From: Falsihalocynthiibacter halioticoli
Lineage (GTDB): Bacteria > Pseudomonadota > Alphaproteobacteria > Rhodobacterales > Rhodobacteraceae
Length of the DNA: 64,000 bases
Assembly (NCBI RefSeq): GCF_025802015.1
Contig: NZ_JAOYFC010000003.1
Span: 176,761-240,760 of the forward strand
Direction: 5' to 3'
Shown here: positions 50,789 to 59,580 of the stretch, in pieces
Numbering within the stretch: position 1 is the stretch's first letter
How the letters are laid out: each line of letters opens with the position of its first letter
Translations under genes and position numbers: made by a program
The notes under the pieces: model-generated
Database searches by the model: none
What the model saw: only the letters and a program-made list of their open reading frames with translations
What the model was told of the DNA's origin: nothing

Positions 50789-51862
50789 CTAAACTGGCGC
50801 GTTCTTCGTTCCGTAGAGGGCGCGGGCCTGCTTGTAAGTCAGCAGCTTGCGCTCTTTTTCGTCCCATAGACGAAGCTTCACACATGCGAGGCTCTCGCGA
50901 ATACTCAATCGTTGATTCTGGTCGAGACTTGGGTGATCGCGCAGGACATCAGGAAGCCGATAGAACGGAATGCGCGAATAAAGGTGATGCACGTGATGTA
51001 GGCCGATATTGGCTGTCATCCACTGCAAGACACGAGGCAATTCGTAATGCGAGGAGCCGTGGAGCGCGGCATCATGCATTTCCCAATTTTCGCCAACGTC
51101 CCAATGGGTATCTTCGAATTGGTGCTGCACATAGAACAGCCAAACGCCTGCAGTGGCCGCAAGGAGGCTGGTCGGCAGGAAGATCAACACAAGCGGCTTC
51201 CAGCCACCAAAGTATGCGATGAGCCCAAGTGCCACGAGGATCGCGATGTTCGTCCCCATGGCCGATGTCCAGTATTTGCGCGACTTCATAAAGCCGATCG
51301 GTAGGCGATATTGAAGCAGGAAGGTATAAGCAGGACCAATTGCGAAAAGCACGAATGGGCTGCGATAGAGCCTATACTTGAACTTTCCCCACGTTGAGCG
51401 CGCATTATATTCGGCGACGGTCAGCGTCATGATATCGCCCATGCCGCGATGATCGAGATTGCCCGATGCGGAGTGGTGCATCGCGTGTGACCGCTTCCAG
51501 ACGTCGTACGGTGTAAGCGTAAGCACACCGATTGCGCGCCCGACCCAGTCAGATACGGATCGGTTCGTAAAAAAGGCTGCGTGCCCACAATCGTGTTGAA
51601 TAGCAAAGAGGCGCACCAGAAAGCCGGCGTTTACAATGGCGATTGCCAAAGCCAACCACGGGCTGAACGAGATCATCCACCACGCCAATGCCCAAAGAGC
51701 AAAGAACGGAACCAAGGTAACCGCCAACTCAAAAAGACTGCGCCACAAGATTGGTTCGCGGTATTTCGCCAGATGGCGAAGCCAATCGCGCGCAGCCACA
51801 ACCGTAGAATCTGCAGGAGGAGTCGCACCATTGCTTGGTGTGTTGGGGGCGGTGGAATTCAT
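50789..51862 (-). CDS. membrane fatty acid desaturase
   Basis: A 357-residue di-iron desaturase with about four to six hydrophobic helices. The three histidine boxes are HDCGHAAFF, HAMHHSASGN and HHVHHLYSRIPFY, plus VQHQFEDTHW with further histidines. It resembles acyl-lipid or omega-3/delta-12-type desaturases, inserting a double bond in membrane fatty acids using reduced ferredoxin or a similar donor; regiospecificity cannot be read. It converges on the ligase gene with 18 bases between stops. It is preceded by a 159-base gap containing the rpmJ terminator. Confidence 0.87.
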   Translation of the reverse strand: MNSTAPNTPSNGATPPADSTVVAARDWLRHLAKYREPILWRSLFELAVTLVPFFALWALAWWMISFSPWLALAIAIVNAGFLVRLFAIQHDCGHAAFFTNRSVSDWVGRAIGVLTLTPYDVWKRSHAMHHSASGNLDHRGMGDIMTLTVAEYNARSTWGKFKYRLYRSPFVLFAIGPAYTFLLQYRLPIGFMKSRKYWTSAMGTNIAILVALGLIAYFGGWKPLVLIFLPTSLLAATAGVWLFYVQHQFEDTHWDVGENWEMHDAALHGSSHYELPRVLQWMTANIGLHHVHHLYSRIPFYRLPDVLRDHPSLDQNQRLSIRESLACVKLRLWDEKERKLLTYKQARALYGTKNAPV

Positions 51863-51974
51863 GCTCGTCTCGTTCTGGTATTTTTGTTGTCCGAAGCCTA
51901 AGCGCCAACCCAGTACAAAGCCAACATTTCCGTGCCCGACCTTACGTCAATCGAGCGCCTGTTCATTTAGGCAC

Positions 51975-52003
51975 AAAAAAGCCGCCTCAAACGGGCGGCT
52001 TTT
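51975..52003 (-). terminator. rho-independent terminator downstream of rpmJ
   Basis: AAAAGCCGCC (51977-51986) pairs with GGCGGCTTTT (51994-52003) around a seven-base loop. Read on the minus strand it is followed by TTTTTT, so it ends rpmJ 19 bases after the stop codon. The plus-strand side also carries TTTT, but no plus-strand gene ends here. Confidence 0.9.
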
Positions 52004-52021
52004 CTGTATTCTGTCTCTAGC

Positions 52022-52147
52022 TCAGCCTTGGCGGGCTTTGAACCGAGGTTGCGTTTTGTTGATAACATAAACGCGGCCCTTACGACGTACTACGCGGCAG
52101 TCGCGATGACGGTTCTTGAGCGAACGGAGCGAGTTCCGAACTTTCAT
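52022..52147 (-). CDS. rpmJ: 50S ribosomal protein L36
   Basis: A 41-residue L36. The translation is MKVRNSLRSLKNRHRDCRVV then RRKGRVYVINKTQPRFKARQG, nearly identical to other alphaproteobacterial L36 proteins from memory. It has a single cysteine (Cys17), so it is the zinc-free C-minus form. AAGGAG lies before the ATG at 52147. It is encoded alone downstream of tRNA-Val on the same strand with its own terminator, not in an spc ribosomal operon. Confidence 0.97.
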   Translation of the reverse strand: MKVRNSLRSLKNRHRDCRVVRRKGRVYVINKTQPRFKARQG

Positions 52148-52242
52148 GGCCTTCTCCTTTTATCGCGGCGCGCCAGTGGCGCCTCGGGGTTAAACTTTAC
52201 CCGTTTCCGGGCGGTGAACGCCCCAATGGGGCAATTTGGGGT

Positions 52243-52259
52243 CATCGCAGTTTGCGATG
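52243..52259 (-). other. hairpin at the 3' flank of tRNA-Val
   Basis: CATCGCA and TGCGATG form a perfect seven-base stem with a three-base loop that begins within the encoded CCA end. There is no T run, so it is more likely a 3' processing element or incidental than a terminator. A second weaker stem (CCCCAA with TTGGGG) follows at about 52221-52241. Confidence 0.45.
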
Positions 52260-52332
52260 GTGGGCACGACTGGGTTCGAACCAGTGACCCCTTCGATGTC
52301 AACGAAGTGCTCTACCACTGAGCTACGCGCCC
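52258..52332 (-). tRNA. tRNA-Val (anticodon GAC), CCA encoded
   Basis: On the minus strand the acceptor GGGCGCG pairs with CGTGCCC (one G-U), the D arm is GCTC-AGTGGTA-GAGC, the anticodon stem CTTCG/CGAAG encloses TTGACAT with anticodon GAC, and the T arm is CTGG-TTCGAAC-CCAG. Discriminator A is followed by encoded CCA. It decodes GUC and GUU valine codons. It lies 110 bases upstream of rpmJ on the same strand. The 178 bases upstream (52333-52510) hold no gene and presumably its promoter, which I could not place with confidence. Confidence 0.97.
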
Positions 52333-52510
52333 AAAACGCTGCGATCCTCTCTGTCCTATCCATTGACCACAGTCTGGCGTTGGCCAAAAACGAATAGGAC
52401 GCGGAAAAACCGCGTCGACTGGCGCTGTCTATATTCGGAGTCGTAGCGGTGTTCAAGGCTTTTGATAGCGATTTATTTGCGTCTATCCGAATTCTCTGTA
52501 GAGTTTAATC

Positions 52511-53368
52511 ATGAGTGACGCTTTTAACCTAAAAATGCCCGAATCCCGCACAACAAGCGTGGTATTTGCATCGCCCCATAGCGGGCGAGACTATGATCGC
52601 TCCTTCCTACGGCAAACAGTTTTGGATGAGCGTTTGATTCGTAGCTCTGAAGACGCGTTTGTTGATCGCCTTTTGACAGCGGCACCTGCACATGGCGCGA
52701 TTCTCATGGCGGCGCGAAAGCCACGTGCCTTTGTTGATTTGAACAGAGATTGTAGCGAGCTTGATTCTGCGCTGATTGAGGGTGTGAAAAAACAGGCGCA
52801 CAATCCGCGTGTGGCCTCTGGCCTTGGAGTGATTCCGCGCGTGGTGTCGGGCAGCCGTGCGATTTATCGCGGCAAGATCAGTCAGGAGGAAGCCTTTGAG
52901 CGTATTCGGGGCTACTGGCGCCCGTATCATGACATGTTGCACACCATTCTAACCCAGAATCAGACGCTGTTCGGTCGGTCGATCTTGGTGGATTGTCATT
53001 CGATGCCACATGAAGCGCTAGAAGTGCTGACCCGCGCAAATCGGCCAAGGCCCGATATCGTAATCGGCGACCGTTTCGGCGCATCAGCGGATGAGGATAT
53101 CGTCGCTCAGATCGAACAGATTTTCAGTGATGCGGGCCTTAGAGTTGCGCGGAATACACCTTTTGCAGGAGCCTATATCGCAAAGCAATATGGGCAACCC
53201 GCCAAGAACCGTCATTGCATTCAAATCGAGATTGATCGCGCGCTCTATATGGACGAGCAGATGGTACTGCCGAATGACAATTTCGGCGCGTTTCAGTCAT
53301 TGATGAAGGATGTCACGGCGCGGATTGCTGATATAGGCCGAGGGGAAATCAGGCTTGCTGCGGAATAG
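52511..53368 (+). CDS. N-formylglutamate amidohydrolase family protein
   Basis: A 285-residue member of the FGase family (PF05013), which hydrolyses N-formylglutamate to glutamate and formate. Supporting segments are VFASPHSGRDYDRSFLRQ, DAFVDRLLTAAPAHGA, DLNRDCSELDSAL and ILVDCHSMPHEAL; the histidines and acidic residues in these are the likely metal-site residues. No hut genes are near, so another N-acyl amino acid may be the substrate. Its stop abuts the dinB stop with no base between. Confidence 0.87.
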   Translation: MSDAFNLKMPESRTTSVVFASPHSGRDYDRSFLRQTVLDERLIRSSEDAFVDRLLTAAPAHGAILMAARKPRAFVDLNRDCSELDSALIEGVKKQAHNPRVASGLGVIPRVVSGSRAIYRGKISQEEAFERIRGYWRPYHDMLHTILTQNQTLFGRSILVDCHSMPHEALEVLTRANRPRPDIVIGDRFGASADEDIVAQIEQIFSDAGLRVARNTPFAGAYIAKQYGQPAKNRHCIQIEIDRALYMDEQMVLPNDNFGAFQSLMKDVTARIADIGRGEIRLAAE

Positions 53369-54646
53369 TTAACGCAGGGAGCGCCCTTTAACGATCGCGT
53401 CTTTTCCGAACTTCTCTCTTATAGAGTCTGTCGCACGTTCGGCGCGACTGCGCTGCTCTGCTTGTGGATCGAGCAAATCGCCAGTGAGGTCAGCGGCCTG
53501 TGCGGGAATGAGGTCGCTAAGGCCAACACCGATCAGTCGAAATGGTCCTTGGTCGCTGACCTGATCAAATAGCCCGCGCGCGGTGTGATAGATCTTGTCT
53601 GCCATCTGTGTCGCGTCTCGAAGGCTCAGGCGGCGGGAAAGAGCCGTAAAGTTGGCACGTTTGAGTTTGAGGGTCACGACCCGACCCGCGAGGTCTCGTG
53701 CTTTTGCGCGGTCACTGACCTGCTCGGCAAGGCGCCAAATATACCCGTCCAACAAGTCGGGGTCGGAGGTGTCCTCAAAGAAGGTGGTTTCATTCGAGAT
53801 CGATTTGACCGGCGCGTTGGTGGACACGCGGCGGTAATCTTCTCCGCGAGCAAGATGCCAAAGCCGATCGCCCATGCCGCCAAACCGCTCATGCAACTCG
53901 CGACGATCCCAGCGGAGAATATCGTCAAATGTGCGCAGCCCAGCCTTTTCAAGTGAGGCCTGAAATGCGGGGCCGACGCCCCAAATCATGCGCACGGGCT
54001 TCCCGCGAAGAAAGTCTGGTGTTTCGGCCTTCCCGATGATTGCAAAGCCACGCGGCTTATCCAAATCGCTTGCCACCTTAGCCAGAAACTTGTTGTGCGA
54101 TAGCCCGATCGAGCCAGTGACACCCACTTCATCTTTCATACGTTTCACAAGCCGCGCGAGCATAACGGCCGGTGGATGACCATGGAGCTTTTGCGTTCCA
54201 GTGAGATCCATAAAGGCTTCGTCCAGTGACAAAGGCTCCACTTTGGGGGTGAGCTCGTCCATCATTTTGCGCACTGCTCGGCTCGCCTCGACATAGGCAC
54301 CCATACGCGGCTTCACGACAACAGCGTCGGGGCAGAGCTTGAGCGCCTGAAACATCGGCATGGCAGAGCGCACACCCTTGATCCGCGCCACATAGCAAGC
54401 GGTGGATACCACACCGCGTTTGCCACCTCCGATGATGACGGGCTTGTCCTGTAGCGCGGGATTGTCGCGCTTCTCAACGCTTGCATAAAACGCATCACAA
54501 TCCATGTGCGCTATGCTTAGATCGAATAGTTCGTCATGTACCAAAACCCGAGGGTTGCCGCATTCCGGACAACGCAGCATTGCCGATGGTTCGGCGTGAA
54601 ACTCTGCCAGACAGGAGCGGCAAATGGCGGGTTGAGGTTGGGGCAT
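53369..54646 (-). CDS. dinB: DNA polymerase IV with N-terminal zinc ribbon
   Basis: A 425-residue Y-family polymerase. The palm has the catalytic acids in IAHMDCDAFYASVEKRDNP and PLSLDEAFMDLTG, then finger, thumb and little-finger domains. Before it are about 45 extra residues with two CxxC pairs (ICRSCLAEF at 9-12 and LRCPECGNPR at 26-29), a zinc-ribbon-like extension absent from E. coli DinB. It performs translesion synthesis. There is no clear SOS box in the 125-base gap to the band-7 gene. It converges exactly on the FGase gene. Confidence 0.94.
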   Translation of the reverse strand: MPQPQPAICRSCLAEFHAEPSAMLRCPECGNPRVLVHDELFDLSIAHMDCDAFYASVEKRDNPALQDKPVIIGGGKRGVVSTACYVARIKGVRSAMPMFQALKLCPDAVVVKPRMGAYVEASRAVRKMMDELTPKVEPLSLDEAFMDLTGTQKLHGHPPAVMLARLVKRMKDEVGVTGSIGLSHNKFLAKVASDLDKPRGFAIIGKAETPDFLRGKPVRMIWGVGPAFQASLEKAGLRTFDDILRWDRRELHERFGGMGDRLWHLARGEDYRRVSTNAPVKSISNETTFFEDTSDPDLLDGYIWRLAEQVSDRAKARDLAGRVVTLKLKRANFTALSRRLSLRDATQMADKIYHTARGLFDQVSDQGPFRLIGVGLSDLIPAQAADLTGDLLDPQAEQRSRAERATDSIREKFGKDAIVKGRSLR

Positions 54647-54771
54647 GTTAATAGACTAGGCTTCTCTCGGGAATTCGACAATGGCGAGACTTTGCAGAAA
54701 TTCCCCTTTAAGATCGCCAAGAAGAAGCGCATATCAAGATTAAACAAAAACAATTTATTAAGGGGAATGCT

Positions 54772-55653
54772 ATGGATGTAAACGGACTTATTGGCGGCAA
54801 TATTGTGCTGCTCCTCATCGCAGGTTTTATTATCCTGTCGATCTTTCTTGGGGTGCGGATCGTACCGCAGTCGGAAAAATATGTGGTGGAGCGGTTTGGC
54901 CGTCTTCGCGCTGTTCTTGGGCCAGGGATTAACTTTATTGTCCCGTTTCTTGATGTCGTACGCCACAAAATCTCGATTCTCGAACGTCAGCTGCCTACTG
55001 CGTCGCAAGATGCGATTACATCAGACAACGTTTTGGTTCAGGTCGAGACTTCTGTGTTCTATCGTATTATAGAGCCGGAAAAGACGGTTTACCGTATTCG
55101 TGATGTTGACGCGGCGATTGCCACAACGGTGGCTGGTATTGTGCGATCTGGTATTGGCCAGATGGAACTCGACGAGGTTCAAAGCAACCGCCAGCAGCTC
55201 ATCGCGCAGATTAAGCAGCAGGTTGAGGATGCGGTGGACGATTGGGGAATTGAAGTGACGCGCGCCGAAATTCTTGATGTGAACCTCGATCAAGCGACCC
55301 GTGACGCAATGCTCCAACAGCTCAACGCCGAACGCGCGCGTCGTGCACAGGTTACCGAAGCGGAAGGTTCAAAGCGGGCTGTGGAACTTAATGCCGATGC
55401 GGAGCTCTATTCTGCGGAGCAAGCGGCCAAAGCGCGCCGGATTTCCGCTGAGGCCGAGGCTTACGCGACCAAAGTTGTTGCCGAAGCAATCCGTGAGAAC
55501 GGCATTGAAGCGGCGCAATATCAGGTTGCGCTTAAACAGGTCGAGGCACTTACCGTTGTTGGTAAAGGTGATGGTAAACAGACTGTCTTGCTACCCGCGG
55601 CTGCACTCGACGCCTTCAGCGATGCCTTTAACATGTTGAAAGGAAAACCCTGA
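54772..55653 (+). CDS. SPFH/band 7 membrane protein (QmcA-like)
   Basis: A 293-residue stomatin-like protein. One N-terminal transmembrane helix (about 10-30) is followed by the band 7 domain (SEKYVVERFGRLRAVLGPGINFIVPFLD through about 200) and a charged, Ala/Glu-rich coiled-coil (ARRAQVTEAEGSKRAVELNADAE). Such proteins form membrane microdomain scaffolds and often modulate FtsH-type proteolysis. AGGGGA upstream supports the start. It overlaps the NfeD gene by one base, the classical stomatin-NfeD pair. Confidence 0.93.
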   Translation: MDVNGLIGGNIVLLLIAGFIILSIFLGVRIVPQSEKYVVERFGRLRAVLGPGINFIVPFLDVVRHKISILERQLPTASQDAITSDNVLVQVETSVFYRIIEPEKTVYRIRDVDAAIATTVAGIVRSGIGQMELDEVQSNRQQLIAQIKQQVEDAVDDWGIEVTRAEILDVNLDQATRDAMLQQLNAERARRAQVTEAEGSKRAVELNADAELYSAEQAAKARRISAEAEAYATKVVAEAIRENGIEAAQYQVALKQVEALTVVGKGDGKQTVLLPAAALDAFSDAFNMLKGKP

Positions 55654-55922
55654 TGCTTTGGAATGAATGGTGGGTCTGGATGGCAGCGGGGCTTGTGCTT
55701 GGCATTGTCGAGATACTGATCCCCGGATTCGTTTTCCTCGGCTTTGCGATTGGCGCGCTGGTGATCGGGCTATGCCTTGCCATCGGAGTGCCGCTCGGCG
55801 GCATCTACCTAATGCTCGTGATCTTTGCCGCAGTCTCGCTTGTAGCTTGGATTGCGTTGCGCCGAATTATCGGCGTGCGTGAAGGCCAGACCAAGATCAT
55901 TGACCGCGACATCAACAATTAA
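55653..55922 (+). CDS. NfeD family short protein
   Basis: An 89-residue protein with three hydrophobic segments (about 9-28, 30-47, 50-70) and a short polar tail, the short form of NfeD. WWVWMAAGLVLGIVEILIPGFVFLGFAIGA is typical of the family. It likely interacts with the neighbouring band 7 protein in the membrane. It starts at the TGATG junction with that gene. The tail is too short for the full OB-fold domain of longer relatives. Confidence 0.88.
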   Translation: MLWNEWWVWMAAGLVLGIVEILIPGFVFLGFAIGALVIGLCLAIGVPLGGIYLMLVIFAAVSLVAWIALRRIIGVREGQTKIIDRDINN

Positions 55923-55928
55923 TGAAAC

Positions 55929-55957
55929 GCCCCGCTGCTCTTGGCGGGGCTTTTCTT
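55929..55957 (+). terminator. rho-independent terminator of the band 7/NfeD operon
   Basis: GCCCCGC (55929-55935) pairs with GCGGGGC (55944-55950) around an eight-base loop and is followed by TTTTCTT. It starts six bases after the NfeD stop, and its T run reaches the stop codon of the convergent pyrF. Confidence 0.9.
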
Positions 55958-56651
55958 ATACGTCGCTAAGCTCGGTGATAATATCCTGCGCAGCCTTCGC
56001 AGGATCATCGGCTTGCCAGATTGGGCGACCCACGACGATATGATCGGCACCATCCTCAATCGCTGAAGTTGGCGTTGCAACGCGCTTTTGATCGCCAAGC
56101 GCTGCACCCGAAGGGCGGACACCAGGCGTTACAATCAAACGTCCTTCGGCTTGGGGAAGCGCGCGGATCAGCTTGGCTTCTTGTGGGCTAGCGATTACAC
56201 CATCTGCTCCGGCTTCAAGCGCTTTTGCTGCGCGCTCCACGACAAGCTCCTGAACGTCACCCGCTTTCATCAAGCCTGCGTCAAGGTCGGCGCGGTCAAG
56301 CGATGTCAGGATCGTGACGGCCAGAATTTTCAGATTACTTCCGGCCTTGCCTTCACCAGCTGCGCGCACCACATGCGGATCGCCATGCACAGTCAGGAAG
56401 TCCAGATCATACTGCGCAATCCCTCGCACTGCAGATTCAACCGTCGCGCCAATATCAAAGAACTTCATATCAAGGAAAATGCGTTTTCCATGCTCTTGCT
56501 TAAGTTCATTTGCCAACGCTAGTCCGCCACCTGTCAGCATGCCGAGGCCAATTTTGTAGAAGTCGACAACCGGATTAAGTGCCTCGCAAAGCGGTAGCGC
56601 CTGAACAACATTCGGGACATCGAGGGCAACGATTAGGCGATCATCTGACAT
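55956..56651 (-). CDS. pyrF: orotidine-5'-phosphate decarboxylase
   Basis: A 231-residue OMP decarboxylase, the last step to UMP. The catalytic Asp-Lys-Asp tetrad region is IFLDMKFFDIGATV, the start LIVALDVPN carries the first Asp, and the phosphate site is in LIVTPGVRPSGAALGDQKRVATP with DHIVVGRPIW at the end. AGGAA six bases upstream supports ATG 56651; a longer in-frame extension is not conserved. It converges on the NfeD gene and is divergent from clpB across 209 bases. Confidence 0.97.
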   Translation of the reverse strand: MSDDRLIVALDVPNVVQALPLCEALNPVVDFYKIGLGMLTGGGLALANELKQEHGKRIFLDMKFFDIGATVESAVRGIAQYDLDFLTVHGDPHVVRAAGEGKAGSNLKILAVTILTSLDRADLDAGLMKAGDVQELVVERAAKALEAGADGVIASPQEAKLIRALPQAEGRLIVTPGVRPSGAALGDQKRVATPTSAIEDGADHIVVGRPIWQADDPAKAAQDIITELSDV

Positions 56652-56860
56652 GGCGCATTCCTTTGAAGAGCTGGGTTTGCCTCTCTTACGCGGCGGCGGA
56701 AAAACCATCAAGCCATGACCGACCCAGTTGGTGAGACATTTTTGTCGCAATCCATTGAATGCGCGGCTCTGCAATCCTATCTCTTGGGTAAGGCCCGAAT
56801 GGGGCTGTGCCGACATATCGGGCAGCTTCTTGAAAGGGTGCTTAGAGAAGGAGATATCGA

Positions 56861-59476
56861 ATGAATTTAGAGAAATTCACTGAGAGGTCGCGCGGTTTCA
56901 TCCAAGCGGCCCAAACTATTGCTATCCGAGAAAATCACCAGAGACTTGCGCCAGAACACCTGTTGAAGGCGCTGCTTGATGATGAGCAAGGATTGGCAGC
57001 AAACCTCATAACAAGAGCTGGCGGCAAGCTTGGACAGGTCGACGAGGCCCTGCAGGTTGCGCTCGGCAAAATTCCACAAGTTTCTGGCGACGCGGCACAG
57101 GTCTATATGGACCCGCAAACCGCTAAGGTTCTTGCCGAAGCGGAGAAACTGGCCAAGAAAGCCGGTGATAGCTTTGTTCCTGTAGAGCGGATTCTGACCG
57201 CGCTTGCGATCACCCGTTCCAAGGCCAAAGACGCTTTGGACGCTGGTGGCGTCACTGCGCAGAAACTGAATGAAGCGATCAATGATATTCGCAAGGGTCG
57301 CACCGCCGATTCCGCGAGTGCGGAAGAGGGCTATGATGCGCTCAAGAAATATGCGCGAGATCTGACCGAAGCTGCGGAGCAAGGTAAGATTGACCCAATC
57401 ATTGGCCGCGACGAAGAAATTCGCCGCACGATGCAGGTCTTGAGTCGCCGCACCAAAAACAATCCGGTTCTGATTGGTGAACCTGGTGTGGGTAAAACCG
57501 CGATTGCCGAGGGCCTTGCGCTGCGGATCGTGAATGGTGATGTGCCTGAAAGTCTGCGCAACAAAAAGCTGTTGTCTCTGGATATGGGCGCGCTGATTGC
57601 CGGTGCGAAATACCGAGGAGAATTCGAAGAGCGGCTCAAAGCTGTTCTAAGCGAAGTCACTTCGGCGAGCGGCGAAATCATCTTGTTCATTGACGAAATG
57701 CACACGCTGGTTGGCGCGGGCAAATCCGATGGCGCGATGGACGCGAGCAACTTGCTTAAACCCGCACTTGCACGGGGTGAGCTGCACTGTGTTGGCGCAA
57801 CAACGCTTGATGAGTACCGTAAGCATGTCGAAAAAGATGCGGCGCTTGCCCGTCGGTTCCAACCAGTGATGGTTGAGGAGCCAACAGAGCAAGATACAAT
57901 CTCGATCCTGCGCGGTATTAAAGAGAAGTACGAGCTTCACCACGGTGTTCGCATTACCGACAGCGCGCTTGTCGCAGCGGCAACGTTGAGCCATCGCTAC
58001 ATCACGGATCGGTTCTTGCCGGATAAGGCAATTGACCTGATGGACGAGGCCGCCAGCCGTTTGCGCATGGAAGTCGACAGTAAACCCGAAGAGCTTGATA
58101 CGCTTGACCGCGAAATTCTTCAGAAACAGATCGAGGCCGAAGCGCTTCGTCTTGAGGATGACAAGGCCAGCAAGGATCGGCTTGAAAAGTTGGAAGTTGA
58201 ACTTTCCGAACTTCAGGAGAAATCCGCTGCGATGACGGCTACATGGCAAGCAGAGCGCGATAAGCTCGCCAACGCGCGAGACCTCAAGGAGCATCTTGAT
58301 CGTGCGCGTGCCGAATTGGATATCGCCAAACGTGATGGCAATCTGGCGAAGGCCGGTGAGCTTTCTTATGGCGTGATTCCAGAGCTTGAAAAGCGCTTGG
58401 CTGAGGCTGAAGCGAGTGAAAGCGAGGCAATGGTCGCCGAGGCCGTCCGCCCAGAGCAAATCGCAAGTGTGGTTGAGCGCTGGACCGGTATTCCGACAAG
58501 CAAGATGCTTGAAGGCGAGCGTGAGAAACTGCTTCGTATGGAAGAAGAGCTTGGCCGACGTGTGATCGGGCAGCGTGGTGCTGTTCAGGCGGTTTCGAAT
58601 GCTGTTCGTCGTGCGCGCGCTGGGTTGAACGATGAGAATCGTCCGCTCGGTAGCTTCTTGTTCCTTGGGCCAACTGGTGTCGGTAAAACCGAGCTGACCA
58701 AGGCGGTTGCCGATTTCCTCTTTGATGACGACAGCGCAATGGTGCGTATTGATATGTCGGAATTCATGGAGAAACACGCGGTTGCGCGTTTGATCGGTGC
58801 CCCTCCCGGCTATGTCGGTTATGACGAAGGCGGTGTTCTGACCGAAGCTGTACGGCGTAGACCATATCAAGTTGTGCTGTTTGACGAAGTCGAAAAGGCG
58901 CATCCCGATGTGTTCAACGTGTTGCTTCAGGTTCTGGATGACGGTGTGCTGACTGATGGTCAGGGACGGACTGTGGACTTCAAGCAAACGCTGATTATCC
59001 TGACATCCAACCTTGGTGCGCAGGCATTGAGCATGTTGCCGGAAGGCGCGGATGCGTCCGAAGCCAAGCGTGATGTGATGGATGCGGTGCGGGCACACTT
59101 CCGCCCCGAATTCCTCAACCGGCTTGATGAAACGATCATCTTTGATCGGCTCTCGCGCGATGACATGGACGGCATTGTCGATATCCAACTTGGATTGCTC
59201 GACAAACGTTTGGCGCGTCGTGGTATTACGCTTGATCTTGATGATGGTGCCCGCAAGTGGCTGGCAGACGAGGGGTATGACCCTGTCTTTGGCGCACGGC
59301 CGCTGAAGCGCGTTATCCAGCGTGCGTTGCAAGATCAGCTTGCCGAAATGCTCTTGGCTGGTGACGTGATGGATGGCGACACCATTCCGGTTACGGCTGG
59401 AGCAGACGGGCTTCTTGTTGGGGATCGGCTCTCGACCTCCAACAGACAACCGCCGCAAGACGCTGTCGTTCACTAA
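56861..59476 (+). CDS. clpB: ATP-dependent disaggregase ClpB
   Basis: An 871-residue Hsp100 disaggregase working with DnaK. In order it has the N-domain (1-145), AAA1 with Walker A GEPGVGKT near 207 and Walker B ILFIDEMHTLVG, the coiled-coil M-domain (about 400-525, ELSELQEKSAAMTATWQAERDKL), AAA2 with Walker A GPTGVGKT near 604 and Walker B VVLFDEVEKAHPDV, and a C-terminal domain. AGAAGGAG just before ATG 56861 is a strong ribosome site. I looked for an RpoH promoter in the 209-base gap to pyrF and could not name one with correct spacing. Confidence 0.98.
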   Translation: MNLEKFTERSRGFIQAAQTIAIRENHQRLAPEHLLKALLDDEQGLAANLITRAGGKLGQVDEALQVALGKIPQVSGDAAQVYMDPQTAKVLAEAEKLAKKAGDSFVPVERILTALAITRSKAKDALDAGGVTAQKLNEAINDIRKGRTADSASAEEGYDALKKYARDLTEAAEQGKIDPIIGRDEEIRRTMQVLSRRTKNNPVLIGEPGVGKTAIAEGLALRIVNGDVPESLRNKKLLSLDMGALIAGAKYRGEFEERLKAVLSEVTSASGEIILFIDEMHTLVGAGKSDGAMDASNLLKPALARGELHCVGATTLDEYRKHVEKDAALARRFQPVMVEEPTEQDTISILRGIKEKYELHHGVRITDSALVAAATLSHRYITDRFLPDKAIDLMDEAASRLRMEVDSKPEELDTLDREILQKQIEAEALRLEDDKASKDRLEKLEVELSELQEKSAAMTATWQAERDKLANARDLKEHLDRARAELDIAKRDGNLAKAGELSYGVIPELEKRLAEAEASESEAMVAEAVRPEQIASVVERWTGIPTSKMLEGEREKLLRMEEELGRRVIGQRGAVQAVSNAVRRARAGLNDENRPLGSFLFLGPTGVGKTELTKAVADFLFDDDSAMVRIDMSEFMEKHAVARLIGAPPGYVGYDEGGVLTEAVRRRPYQVVLFDEVEKAHPDVFNVLLQVLDDGVLTDGQGRTVDFKQTLIILTSNLGAQALSMLPEGADASEAKRDVMDAVRAHFRPEFLNRLDETIIFDRLSRDDMDGIVDIQLGLLDKRLARRGITLDLDDGARKWLADEGYDPVFGARPLKRVIQRALQDQLAEMLLAGDVMDGDTIPVTAGADGLLVGDRLSTSNRQPPQDAVVH

Positions 59477-59483
59477 GCTCATT

Positions 59484-59515
59484 AGGCCGCCTCATTAATC
59501 GAGGCGGCCTTTTTT
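59484..59515 (+). terminator. rho-independent terminator of clpB
   Basis: AGGCCGCCTC (59484-59493) pairs perfectly over ten bases with GAGGCGGCCT (59501-59510) around a seven-base loop, followed by a run of six T including the last stem base. It starts eight bases after the clpB stop codon. Confidence 0.95.
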
Positions 59516-59580
59516 GTTTGAAATGACTTGCTTGCCCCGCATGCCTTGGCCAAGCTGACACGAATTCAGGAGGAAATTGC

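Noticed and set aside
56652..56860. Possible RpoH (heat-shock) promoter upstream of clpB
   Set aside because: CTTG at 56783 and a CATAT-like box at 56814 are about 22 or more bases apart, too far for the known consensus, so I do not call it.
57647..59482. A 611-codon open frame on the minus strand opposite clpB
   Set aside because: Antisense shadow of clpB with no recognisable domain.
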